A stretch of DNA of 64,000 nt from Pleurotus ostreatus/Saccharomyces cerevisiae fusant (Eukaryota; Opisthokonta), in the NCBI GenBank assembly GCA_024196135.1, contig JAMQCK010000004.1, positions 1-64,000 of the forward strand. The letters run 5' to 3'. Below are positions 10,965 through 21,300 of the stretch, piece by piece; within the stretch, counting starts at the first letter, position 1; the number at the start of each line of letters is the position of its first letter. The notes beneath the pieces are model-generated. The model was not told where the DNA came from. It did no database searches and saw only the letters and a program-made list of their open reading frames with translations. Made by a program: the position numbers and the translations under genes.

Positions 10965-12786
10965 TCACTCTACATCCGAGATCTACGCCGAATCGTCATA
11001 AGCCACTCGCAGTACACCACTGCTCTGGTCACGCACCTGCGACCGCTTCGCCGCCTCAAAAGGCAGGATCGCCTCCGTCGCCGTCGACTCCCTGGACGGC
11101 CCATGCTTCGAGTCGCTCCACTGGCCGTTCTTCGAGTTCCTCAGCGGCCCATGCTTCGTCGACTGCGCCGAGACCGGCGAGTGCGAGACCTCCGGCTCCC
11201 CTGCAGCGAAGTCACGCCCGTTTAGATTGACGAGCAGCGTGTTGCTGTATACGCCGCAGACGCCGACGTCGAAGATCGCCGCCCACCAGGCGGTCTTGGG
11301 CTGGAAGCTGACCTGTGCGAGAGTGAGTGAAGGGAGCGGGGCACGTCGAATACGCTTCGCAGAGAACTCACCGTGAACATCGCGACTAGGGCAAACACGG
11401 CCGTCCACGTCCCGGTATTGATTGAGTAGTAGAAGAGGCGGCGGAGCATCTCGCTCGTTCTGTTGTGCCTCTTGTCAGTCAGAACTTTACAGTAAGGTTA
11501 GCATCATACGGACCTCTGATATGGTGTCTCCTTTCGCTGCTTATATAGCAGAGCAGACAGCAATCCCGCCATCGTCAGGTCCGTAATCAGGACCGCGGCG
11601 AGGTAGCCGTAGGAAGCGCACTGAGAGCAGTGGTCAGTCCTTATCCTTGCGCTGGTTCCACATGAGCATATACTCACTTTGATTAGAGAGTTCTTGCGCG
11701 ACGCTGAGAAGGTTCCGAACGTCATCACCATGTATACTGGGCTCTTCGTCAGTCAGGTGGAAAGAAGACCTGCGACCGGAGACGTACAGATCATAAACGC
11801 TAGCGAATGCGCGGTCAGTCAAATATCTCTCAGACTCGCCGTAAATACCACGAACCCATCTGCGCGAGCGCCATGGTGACCTACGTCGCTCGCATGTCAG
11901 TTACAGCTCAATTCGTGAGGCGGGACAAACTCACAAACAACGCCAGCGGGATGACGCTGCGATGTACTGATGGAGTTGAGGTAAGCGAAGGCGATAGCGC
12001 GATGCTGCAAGCTGATTTCATGAAAATGAACAGCACTCACGCCGCCAGATCCTCCAATAACAAAACCCCTGCACGAGGATGGTGACAATCGCGCGCGGAG
12101 GGAATTCGCCCTGGTGTCAAGTATGAGTATCTTGCTCGCTTGTACATCAAAACGTCGCCTACGAAAACTCTGAGAACGAGGTCAGCGCTCGAACGCAGGA
12201 TAGACACGATGAGCTATACGTGGCGAACACTCACCGTGAAAATTCGAGCGCGATGCTCCGTCCACTATACGAAGGAAGGCTAAGTGAGGTCCCCCGGAAG
12301 ACATGACACGGCGTACAAGTCGTTGATGAGACATTGGTAGACTGTGATGAGGTTGAGTAGGAGAGCGCGGGCAAGTATCGGACACGTACCACCCCGATAG
12401 AGAATGATGGCGTGCGCAGTATCCAAAAACCTGGCCTATATGAGCATGGCACAGACTGTCGCATGCAAACTCGTTCATACCAGACGATGGCGACCTACGC
12501 ATGCGTCAATTGAGGCGCTGAAGATCACAGCGGACAACTCACCAAAGTCTTCGTAATCCTGGTGTCTCTCTTGTACCTGGGCGCTGCTCAGAGACTTGTC
12601 CCAAATCTTGTCCTAACAGACGCGGCAGATCCTCGAGTGAAGCGGCACGTACGAAAGATAATATCGAATGACCTGCATCGTCAGCAGGCCCCAGAAGGCC
12701 CAAGAGATCGTCGAGGCGATCAGAAGCGGTCCCAGGCTGGCGCGCACGTCCGGGATCTGGGATGAAGGATCGTTTCTGGAGGCCAT
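10965..12786 (-). CDS. DUF6534 multi-pass membrane protein, copy C
   Basis: This is the third DUF6534 paralog. It starts at the ATG at 12786 (MASRNDPSSQIPDVRASLGP), followed by WGLLTMQVIRYYLSY. Other exons encode VYQCLINDLYAV (about 12340-12305), PPRAIVTILVQGFCYWRIW (about 12104-12048), YGYLAAVLITDLTMAGLLSA (about 11610-11550), YSINTGTWTAVFALVAMF (about 11430-11378) and WWAAIFDVGVCGVYSNTLL with NLNGRDF (about 11285-11215). The tail contains a small internal duplication (KHGPLR and KHGPSR). It can be read through to 10983, but a 54-nt intron at 10983-11036 with good ends gives KRSQ joined to ISDVE and a stop at 10965, like the QISGV end of copy A. Copy C is closest to copy A in the N-terminal segment. 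Function is unknown. Confidence 0.83.
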
Positions 12787-13673
12787 TGAGGAATATCGTC
12801 GTGGGTCGTAAAGCCGCGTCAGAGCAGACCGGGAGAAAGGGAACAAGGGACGCCCTGACGCTTGCTAAAAGCAAGCGCCGCCTTTGTATACCTGGAATGT
12901 ATCTATAACAAGACCTGTGTAGGCGCCTTGTACTGCGGGCCGGTGCATGGAGTGTCCCTGGGCATCAATGGAAGTTCCTCTCGTGACAATAGAGGTCCCT
13001 CGCGTGACAATAGAGGTCCCCCGCGTGTCAATGGAAGTCCCTTGTTATAGAATGCCGCCCTCGGGAAGGCGTCGATGCCGGGTGATGCGAGTGCGCCGCT
13101 GGTCCGCTGGTGTCCACTGGAGGGGATCGCCTTCGGCTCTCTTTCTGTGTCTGTATGGTCAAGGTTCACAAGGTTGACCGTGGCGTAGAATGAGGGTCCC
13201 ATGGATAACCTCTAGGCCATCGGAGAGGCGGCGATTGACGGCGTACCTCCCAAGTCTGCCTTGTACTTCCCGATGTTCGGATAGACGCCTGTTCACATGG
13301 CTGCAGTGGGTATCTAATAGACGCTGAATAGACACCTGATCAGCAAACAGGGCTTACGGGTCCAGTCCCTTAGGAATTCTCGCGCTATCCATGGACTGAG
13401 CAGTGAACAGTGGATACGTTCAGTGGATTCGGGATTCTAACGACCACGAGGTCCTCGAAGACTCCCAGGGACAAAATGCTGTAAGAACTGGAGCCTTGTA
13501 TTTGCTCAGATGAGGAGAACATCATCAAAGGGACATGGGTGCCTTTCGAGGAGATGGTGGAGGACGGAAGGCGAGGTTCCGCACGTGATCTGGCTCAATG
13601 CACGCGACTTGATTCGATCGAGCTCGCCATCATTGTTTTTCTTTTCCCCATTGTTCTGTCCTACACACTCGCG
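12787..13673. other. Intergenic region between DUF6534 copy C and SSZ1
   Basis: The stretch separates two divergently transcribed genes and should hold both promoters. It contains a four-unit 21-bp repeat at 12968-13051. No convincing gene was found in it. Confidence 0.5.
12968..13051. repeat. 21-bp minisatellite, four units
   Basis: Four consecutive 21-bp units start at 12968, 12989, 13010 and 13031. The core is ATAGAGGTCCCTCGCGTGAC with a few substitutions. The last unit is degenerate in its second half. In one plus-strand frame it would read repeats of the type VTIEVPR, but no gene is evident there. Confidence 0.8.
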
Positions 13674-15749
13674 ATGGCGGCTTCAAAAACTCCTAACGGC
13701 ACCGCCGAGGCACCCATCGAGGTCTCCACCCTTCCCCCCGTTGTTGGCATCAACTTCGGCAACTCTTACGCGTCCATCGCGGTCTTCACGAAGGTAACGC
13801 GCGTCCGTACTGCCTAAGTACTTGGCTAATATGTTGAAGTAGGAAGGGCATGCCGAGTGCATCGCGAACGAGGATGGAGAGCGTCAGATTGCTTGCGCTT
13901 TGGCTTTCCACGGAGAGGAAATGGTGTGAGCGGTCCTCAACCAGACAGGATTCACGCTGATCCATCCATCGCCAGTACATTGGCAACCAGGCGAAGCCCC
14001 AGCTCGTGAAGAACGCGAAAAACACGATCGTTGGCTTCAGGAACATCTTGGGGAAGAAGTACGTGGCCATGAAGATGCTCACGATCGTGCAAGTACTGAC
14101 ACGATCACCTCAGGTTCTCCGAGATCTCGCAGCCGGAATCATCCACCTCTGCCCCCGTCATCCAGCACCCCGATCAGCCTGATGAGCCCGCGTACAAGGT
14201 CGAGGTGCTCAAGGCCGCTGCCCCCGCTCCCTCTGCGCCCAAGACTGCGTCGAACACCCCCGCCGCGTCCGCGTTGGCCACCCCCGCGTCCGAGCCCGTC
14301 CCGGGCGAGCGCATCCTGACCGTCTCCGAGGTCGCCACCATCTTCATCCGCTCGCTCATTCAGTCCGCGGAGGACTTCATGGGCAAGAAGGTCCAGGGCG
14401 CCGTGATCACCGTCCCGACGTGGTTCACCGAAGCCCAGCAAAAGGCGCTTGAGAAGGCCGCGACGGACGCGGGCGTCAACGTTCTGCAACTGCTGGACGA
14501 GGCGGCGGCGACTGTCCCGACTACCACGTCCGAGTCGTGGGGCAGCGGGCAGCTCTCGCCGGACCGCACGCAGCTCGTCGTCGACGTTGGGCACTCGTCC
14601 CTCTCGCTCAATCTCCTCTCGATCCGCGACGGCCTCGCGCACGTCATAGCGTCGTCCTCGTCCACCTCTATCGGCGCCGCGCAGATCGACTCCGCGCTCA
14701 TCAAGTTCTTCGCCGCCGACTTCACGAAGAAGACAAAGACGCCGCTATCCGTCGCCCCTGCGCCCTCGACGCAGGACGCGCGCGCGGAGGCGAAGCTTCT
14801 CCTCGCGATTGAACATACCAAGCGCACGCTCAGCGCGTCCCCGGGCGCCGCGACCTGCTCCGTCGAGTCCCTCAAGGACGGCCTCGACTACACCGGCACA
14901 GTCAACCGCCTGCGCTTCGACATGCTCGCGAAGCCGACGTACCAGGCCATCGCGACCGAGGTCGCCAAGCTCCTCTCCTCCGCCGGCACCGACCCCGTCC
15001 TCGTCGACGAGATCGTGTACGTGGGCGGCACGGGCTCGCTCCCCGGCCTCGACGAGCACCTCGTGCTCGCGGCGGGCTTCCGCGAGAGCGTCGCGACGCC
15101 CTTCTCGCGCGGCACGGTCGTCGGCGGCGGCGAGGGCGACCCGACGACGGTGCTCGCGCGCGGGTGCGCGCTGCAGGCGGAGCTCATCGCCGTGCTCGGC
15201 GAGGAGGACGCGGAGCTGCGGCACCTGTTCGCGGACGCGGCGAAGCTGCGCGACGTGCAGGACGTGCCCGCGACGAGCGCGTCCGTCGGCGTCGTCTTCC
15301 CCGACGCGGCGAAGAAGGGCGAGCCGATGGACGGGCTGTGGATCCCGGTGGTCGCGAAGGAGACGCCGCTGCCTGCGAGGCGGAGTGTGACGTTCGAGGT
15401 CGAGGTGGAGAGCGAGGAGAGCAGCAAGTTCGCATTCGAGGTCGCGGAGGCGAGCGTGGAGATCAAGGTCGAGCTGCAGAAGCCGCCGAAGGATGAGGAT
15501 GACGAGGACGAGGACGACGAGGAGCCGGAGGATATCGAGGTGAAGCAAGAGGTGCTGAAGAAGGATCGCGTGCTCGGCGTCGTCGAGTTCGAGGCGAAGA
15601 AGGCGATCAAAATTTTGGGTTCGGGGCCGAAGGCAGGTAAATGGACGACGGCGGTAGACGTGAAGTTTGTGGTCGGCATCGATGGTGCATTGACCGTGAC
15701 ACTGGCGGAGCACGGCAATGAGGATGTGAAGACCGCGACCTTTAACTAG
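13674..15749 (+). CDS. SSZ1: Ssz1-type Hsp70, ribosome-associated complex subunit
   Basis: Ssz1 is the atypical Hsp70 that pairs with the J-protein zuotin in the ribosome-associated complex and acts on nascent chains in the cytosol. Four exons (13674-13793, 13843-13923, 13976-14058, 14114-15749) give 639 residues in an exact frame. The ATPase domain begins VVGINFGNSYASIAVF, a GxNFG phosphate loop instead of the canonical Hsp70 GTDLG. It continues with IANEDGERQIACALAF, VQGAVITVPTWFTEAQQKAL, QLLDEAAATVP and VVDVGHSSLSLNLLSI. The family signature EIVYVGGTGSLPGLDEHL follows near residue 310, and a short substrate-binding-like domain ends the protein. It is longer than the yeast protein (538 residues) owing to an Ala/Pro linker near residue 110-150 and an acidic insert (EDDEDEDDEEPEDIE) near residues 554-571. 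The start is the first ATG before the conserved loop. Confidence 0.95.
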
Positions 15750-16176
15750 ATGTAGTTTCGTGTAGCCTTACCATCTTACCGTGTACATGTACTTGCATAT
15801 GTACAGGAATCGCACTTCTACATTGCGATTGAAATTTGTGCGATCTATCCGACAGAGGGGCAGATACATGGAAGACTGCGGCAGTTCTTGAGCTCTGTAA
15901 TGACCCAACCTCATCTATGAGAACAAGGGCAGATATACAACGCGCCTTTGCCACACTCTAACCTGGCTGAAGCCGTCACCTCATTTGGTTCCGGGATCGA
16001 ATAGCCCAAGAACAACCTTCCGTGAAGCTTCCGCGCCACATGCGCTGTCAAACAACCTCAGAACATCGCCAAAGCGCGCCAAATACCTTTGGAACTTCCG
16101 TTTTCTCTTCTGCTCATTCCTCGCTCGTTTCTGGGTCGATTTGGATGGTTTAAAGACCCTCAGATAGGTCTTTCAA
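15750..16176. other. Gap between SSZ1 and tRNA-Gly
   Basis: This contains the SSZ1 3' flank. No ORF with recognisable features and no further RNA gene was seen. Confidence 0.5.
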
Positions 16177-16278
16177 GCGTCAGTGGTGTAGCGGTAACAT
16201 TGGAGCTTCCCAACGCGCTTGGACCGCCGCAAGGCGATAAAACTGCTCTAGCCTCGGGTTCGACTCCCGGCTGACGCA
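16177..16278 (+). tRNA. tRNA-Gly (anticodon CCC) with intron
   Basis: The acceptor stem GCGTCAG (16177-16183) pairs perfectly with CTGACGC (16271-16277), followed by discriminator A. The D stem is GTGT/ACAT. The anticodon stem GGAGC (16202-16206) pairs with GCTCT (16245-16249). The T arm is TCGGG-TTCGACT-CCCGG. The anticodon loop reads TTCCCA before an intron of about 31 nt (about 16213-16243), placing CCC at positions 34-36, which decodes GGG as glycine. The intron sits one base 3' of the anticodon, the standard place for eukaryotic tRNA introns, and includes a TTGG able to pair with the anticodon region. The exact intron ends are uncertain by a base. Confidence 0.93.
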
Positions 16279-17174
16279 ATTCGAGAGAGAAATTCGAATT
16301 CTATTACTCATTTTTGCCTCAAGCAGGCCGTTTTTGAAAGTACACATCAGTACTTTGCTTCTGTACGCTCTTGCAAAATTTCAGAGCGTTTCGATCCCAG
16401 ACGAGGGAGATAGAGGCATTCCAGCGGACCTACAACATGAACCGTGACCTGTGACTGCGTGACTAAATATCGGCCTTCGACTTGCCCGTATCCTTTTTCT
16501 TGCAGCAGAACTGTCTCTAACACTTATAGATCCCATATAGCTCCTTGACTCACCGTCCGTTCTGCCTACGAGCCAGCGCACAGGCCTCAGCCATTTAATC
16601 GCCCCCTATGCCGTATTCAATGAATCGTTCGCGCTCACTGGTCGTATTGTGCCCGCGCACCAACCGCGCACGAGAGTGGGACTTCTTTTCTCTCGGCGCC
16701 GTAAGTCAGCCTGGATGACCGCCAGCCAACAGCATGCAGACGACGCATGCTACCCATGGCTAAAGTTGAACGAGACCTCGGACTCCATGGAAGGTGGTAG
16801 GCATCGTTCCATGGGACATCTCGCCGTCGATGCCCGGACAGCGTCAACGCCCACAATCGATGCTCGAATAATGTCACGTCAGTCTTTTACTGGACTTAAA
16901 GCTTGGAGATCGAAGGCTCGAGGAACCAACGCAGGTATAGTAATGGTGGAAGCTTGGAAACTTTAGACATACTTGCGAGTCGACGGTAACAGTGCTTGTG
17001 TCCTACGGATAACCTCGTCATAGACAACTGTGACTTCTCCTGCGCATCCGGCCCTTCTCTACCGCCGAAAGAACATTCTCCGACCATGCTGCTGCAAGCA
17101 CCCACCTTCTCTCTCAGCTATACTTAACCTGCTCTATACTCAACAATGCGCCACCCAGAGCCACCCCCTCCGCC
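16279..17174. other. Gap between tRNA-Gly and glycosyltransferase A
   Basis: It starts with an RNA polymerase III-like T-rich stretch shortly after the tRNA (TTTTTG near 16311). The last 100 bases form the promoter of the glycosyltransferase, with TATA-like sequence CTATACTTA near 17118. No gene is visible between them. Confidence 0.4.
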
Positions 17175-18648
17175 ATGTCTACTCAACGCATTCTCTTCCT
17201 CACCCACTCCGAGCAAGGCCAAAGCAACATCCACCTCGCGACCGCCCTCGAGATCTACTCTCGAGCGCTGCCGGACGTGGAAGTACACCTCGCCTCCTTC
17301 GCGGAGCTGCGCCCCCGCTTCGAGAAGATGAGCGCGCTGGTCTCTGGAGGGGACAAAACACCCACGTTCCACACTCTCGAAGGGCTAACGCAGTTCGCTG
17401 GTATCGACCGTGTCGGGACCATGCGCCACAAGCCCGCGCTCGAGTTCTGGCCCAAGTTTGCAAACATTATGGTTCCCTGGACGAAGGAGGAGTACATCGT
17501 AAGCATAGTCCTCCCTCCACTGAATGCCTGTACTCACAAACCCACAGACCATCCTCGACAGCATCCTCGCCACTATTCAACGCGTCGACCCGCACCTCAT
17601 CCTCACCGACGTCATGTTCGGCCAGGCCGTCGACGCCTGCGCCCTCCTCCACCGCCCCTACCATGTCCTCTCCCCCCTCCTCGCCTCCATGGTCTGCCTC
17701 CAAAACCAGCCCCTCCTCCGCCTCCTCCTCACTTACCCCCTCCCCGGCACCGGCCTCCCCTACCCTCTCTCTTTCCGCGACAAGCTGGCCAACCTCGTCC
17801 ACACCGCCGCCATGGCCTACCACAGCCTCCGCAGCACGCAGATCAGGGCCATGGACGAGGTGCGCAGGGCCCGCGGCGTCCCAGGGTCCTTCCAAGGCCT
17901 GAACTGCATGCACGTCTCCCCCGAGCGCGCGTACATCACCCCGGGCGCGCCCGCCGCGGACCTCCCCTTCACCGCGCCGCCCACGCTCCACCTCTGCGGG
18001 CCCATCTGCAACGACTTCGTCCCCCTGCGAGATAGCGACGCCGACCTGGCCGCCTGGCTCGACCAGGCGCCCACCCTCCTCATGATCATGGGCACCCACT
18101 TCGCCTACGACCCGCCCCTCGCGCGGCGCGTGCTCACCGGGCTGCTCGGCGGCGTCGACGACAATGTGCAGATCCTATGGAAGGTGCCCAACCTGCCCGA
18201 GCTCGGCGCCGTGTTCGACGCGCTGCTCACGACGGCGCGCGACAAGGCCCGCGTGCGCGCCGTGCCCTGGTTCGACACCGAGCCCGCGGTCATCGTCGCG
18301 CATGCGAATGTCGTCGGCTACGTGCACCACGGCGGCGCGAACTCGTACTACGAGTGCGCGCGCGCGGGCAAGCCGCACGTCGTGCTCCCGCAGTGGGCAG
18401 ACACGTACTACAACGCGGTGGCGGCGGAGTATGCGGGCATTGGCGTATATGGGAACAAGACGTGCGCGCCGGACATCGATGCGACGGAGCTGAGTATCGC
18501 GTTGAAGCGTGTCACGTCGGGAGAGGAAGGTGCTCAGTTCAAGAAGCGGGCTGAAGAGGTGGGCGTCAAGTGTCGCGAGGCTGGTGGACGCAAGCGCGCC
18601 GCCGACATTGTCCTGAGCCTCCTCAAGGCTGAGCGAGGATCCACTTGA
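17175..18648 (+). CDS. GT1-type UDP-glycosyltransferase, copy A
   Basis: This is a GT1 (UGT-like, GT-B fold) glycosyltransferase, expected to move a sugar from a UDP donor to a small hydrophobic acceptor in the cytosol. Two exons (17175-17498, 17548-18648) give 474 residues. The N-terminal acceptor domain starts MSTQRILFLTHSEQGQSNIH, where His11 is the candidate catalytic base. The donor domain has IMGTHFAYDPPLARRVL, ILWKVPNL and the family signature YVHHGGANSYYECARAGKPH (from about residue 366), followed by QWADTYYNA, whose Trp and Asp are expected near the donor sugar. The single intron lies between EEYI and TILDSI, the same place as in copies B and C. No signal peptide or C-terminal membrane anchor is present, unlike animal UGTs. 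Substrate is unknown. Confidence 0.9.
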
Positions 18649-19120
18649 GCATCGGTAGCGTACTGCACATCATCAGCAACGACCACGTACGATCAGACTC
18701 ACCTCCCTGATTTGTTCAGTCTCTGAGCGAAGCGGACTTGCTCCTTGCCGCGCCCGTAAATCTTGTAGTCATTCACGACCCGCGCTCATTATACCGATCC
18801 ATTGCCCGGGTTTCTATCTGGTATATGCATATGAATAAGCAGGTGAATAGTCAACGTATGGTAGCACAATTGGAAACGAAAGCCTGCTAGTATTCAAGAG
18901 TCCATGACGCCTCGACCGACTACACACGACCCGTGCTGCTCGCTGCAGATCGTACCACTGGAGAGTCCAGGTCGTGAACATGATACGACGCCACGCGCAG
19001 CGCACAGGTCGCGCGAAGACCGGGCAGCGAGGTGGCCTATCAACGATTGAGATGAGGGCTCAATTCAAAAAGCATACCACCGTACCGCTCAAGTAACGCG
19101 CTCATCGTATCGAAGCTGCT
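18649..19120. other. Convergent gap between glycosyltransferase A and CHS7
   Basis: Both neighbouring genes end here, so the stretch should contain two 3' untranslated regions. Nothing else is visible. Confidence 0.5.
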
Positions 19121-20264
19121 CTAATATCTGTCCGAGTTTGGCGGATAACCCCTTCCGTTGCCATACAGCTGCTTGCCGCTGACACCACCAACAAGACTAG
19201 GGGCGCCACCGCCATAGCCGTATTGTTGTGACGGCGCATGGTAGTTGCTGGATGCGTCCTCGTCCGTGTACGAGCCAGCGAGTAGCGGGTCCTTGACTTC
19301 CCAAACGGCCGCCTTTGATCCGACCGAGAACTCGAGGTCCTCGCGCTGTGACAAGGGTCAGTCCATGGAGCCGCGAAGGGATCAAAGCTGGACGCACCGT
19401 TATACTATCCCAGTACTTGTACACCATCATGACGCTCAGAAGCATGCACAGAGTGAAGAAGAACAGGCCGTCGATGTAGTGCTTGATGGCGTCGCAGATG
19501 GTAACGCTGAAGGCGAACAGCAGAATTTGCGCGAGCACCCAGAAGCCCGTGCCGAAGATGATGTCGCCGATCGGCCAGCGGTCATCGAGCGTGCGGAACA
19601 CGAGGATGAGCTGGGAGACGATGTAGATCGCCACGCAGACGACTGGCCAGACAATGTAAATGATGAACAGCGGCAGCGTCGACGTCGGGCTCATGCCAGC
19701 GACGTTCTTGAACGTCGCGATGGCGAGGAAGAAGCCGAGGGCCCAGAGGACGAAGCAGGCGCCGCGCAGACCCCACAGCGACAGCGGAGTCCCGTCCTCC
19801 GCGAACTGGAAGCCGACGAAGCCGTTGATGAGGATGCAGCAGTACGCAGAGGCTACCAGCCCCGTGTATATTGCTGCGAACCACGGGTAGACGGCGTTTG
19901 CGGTGGGAATGATGCCAGAGTCGAGGAAGATGGCGAGCAGCTCGATAGCCGCGTACATCCAGAAGAACATCACGATCTCCTTCCGGCCGACCGCGGTGTA
20001 CTTCGAGCGAATGTGGTAGATCATAATCGCGGTCATGATTATTGCGACGATATGCACGAAGCATGTTGCTAGAATGCGTTCAGTATCGCTGGTCGCTACC
20101 GGGAGAATTTATGACGCACATGGCTGGAAAATGAGCGTTCCGCCGACATCGACATTTCTGCTGTAGCAGCTGGGCTCGACGCCCTGGTCGGTTCCAACGA
20201 GGGGGCAGATAACGAGCGCCGCCGTCTCACAGATGGCGTTGAACTTGCCAAATTGGACTGGCAT
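19121..20264 (-). CDS. CHS7: Chitin synthase export chaperone (Chs7)
   Basis: Chs7 is a seven-pass ER membrane protein required for chitin synthase III to leave the ER. Three exons (20120-20264, 19398-20068, 19121-19345) give 346 residues in an exact frame. The start [20 protein letters not shown] matches the family N-terminus. Conserved blocks follow: [109 protein letters not shown] and [11 protein letters not shown] joined to REDLEFSVG. The cytosolic tail is Gly/Tyr/Ser-rich, as in other basidiomycete members. It converges on glycosyltransferase A. The second intron splits the conserved SIT-REDLEF block at phase 0. Confidence 0.95.
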
Positions 20265-20707
20265 GGTGGGTTGAAGGAACGAGGCGTAGAGCTCTGCTCT
20301 CTGGGCGCGGTGGAGGAGAGAAGAGTTAGGGCGTGGAAGCGTCGGATGTCGTCGTCGTCGTCCGCGTCGACGGGGACGGAGCGGGCAAAGACCTCGAAGG
20401 CCTGGTGATGATGGCGAGGAGGAAGATGCGTATTGATGGCTATTTGTCTTCAGGGTCGATCACCTGACCTGCTGGCGACGGACCTCCATCTCAAGATGCT
20501 TCTGATCTTGTCTCCTTCCCCACTTCCCAGTTCGAAGCCCACCGTCTTATGCTCCTCTCGCGAAAAGCCTCTGTCACTGAAGCCCTTGAATCTCCCGGAG
20601 GGAACTGCTCATATGCTCGCCTTTAACTGGTTATATCCTTCTTGCTGCTACAATGGAATGCTTTGATGTATGTTCTGCGATGCCAAACTACGGTCGATGC
20701 CTTTCGA
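20265..20707. other. CHS7 upstream region
   Basis: It contains the CHS7 promoter and a short CGTCGTCGTC run near 20350. No gene is visible. Confidence 0.4.
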
Positions 20708-21300
20708 CTACAGTGTGCCATTGTCTGCCCCCAGAAGGGAGGAGACGGCATTTTCTGCTGTCTTCCGCCCACCAGCTTCACGACACTTGGCTCCCACCCG
20801 CCTCGCCGTCTCCCTGAGATATTCACGCTCCATTCATTTCGTGACTCTTCTCAGCGCTACCTTCAGCTGCTCCATGTCCGGCGCGCAAGGCTTCCGTACA
20901 GCCCTAGACCCGCCCGCTCCAAAGCCACAACATTGGCATACGTATATGTTCACTGCGCAAGCACTATGTGTGGCTTTCCCGCCCAAGCACACTCAAAGCA
21001 CGCCGGGCTTGCTCCACTGCGGTGCACGTAGGCGACAATGCTTTCGTGCTCTACGATTGGATCAGTGTCGGCGCCGAACTGGTTGGCGATGCGTACGCGG
21101 TCGTGGTCGCAGCCGACTCGCCAGAAGTGCCCTCGGTGCGCCTTCCTTCCAATCGCTCGTGTAGCAACGCGAAGGGCGCTGGAAGCACCTCGACCCCAAA
21201 AAAGCGCACGCGCGTGTATTTTCATCGGTACGTCGAAGCGGATGTTGCTCTGCCCCCCCTCGCAGTGGGCGATGAAGAGGATGCGCTGGGCGCGTCCTGA
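20708..21300 (-). pseudogene. Decayed GT1 glycosyltransferase copy
   Basis: The minus strand begins with AQRILFIAHCEGGQSNI, clearly the N-terminus of the GT1 family in this window, but the ATG is replaced. About 30 residues later it jumps to the donor domain (HDRVRIANQFGAD, then ESIVAYVHRSGASP and CAWAGKPHIVLAQ), so roughly 230 codons and the intron are missing. The HHGGA signature has become HRSGA. The Trp codon of QWADTYY is TGA. Frameshifts follow, and the last piece in another frame (REAGGRKTAENAVSSLLGA, ending at 20708) still matches the family C-terminus. Start loss, internal deletion, nonsense change and frameshifts make it a pseudogene. It lies between CHS7 and SPO22, and its end is closest to copy C (REAGGRKTAADVVLSLL). 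Confidence 0.9.

Noticed and set aside
14745..15713. 322-codon minus-strand frame opposite SSZ1 (and several shorter ones)
   Set aside because: It is Arg/Leu/His-rich, has no domain and lies wholly antisense to a conserved Hsp70 exon; it reflects the high GC at third codon positions.
19245..20072. 275-codon plus-strand frame opposite CHS7
   Set aside because: Composition is Asp/Glu/Arg-rich, without domains, and it is antisense to a clearly conserved gene.
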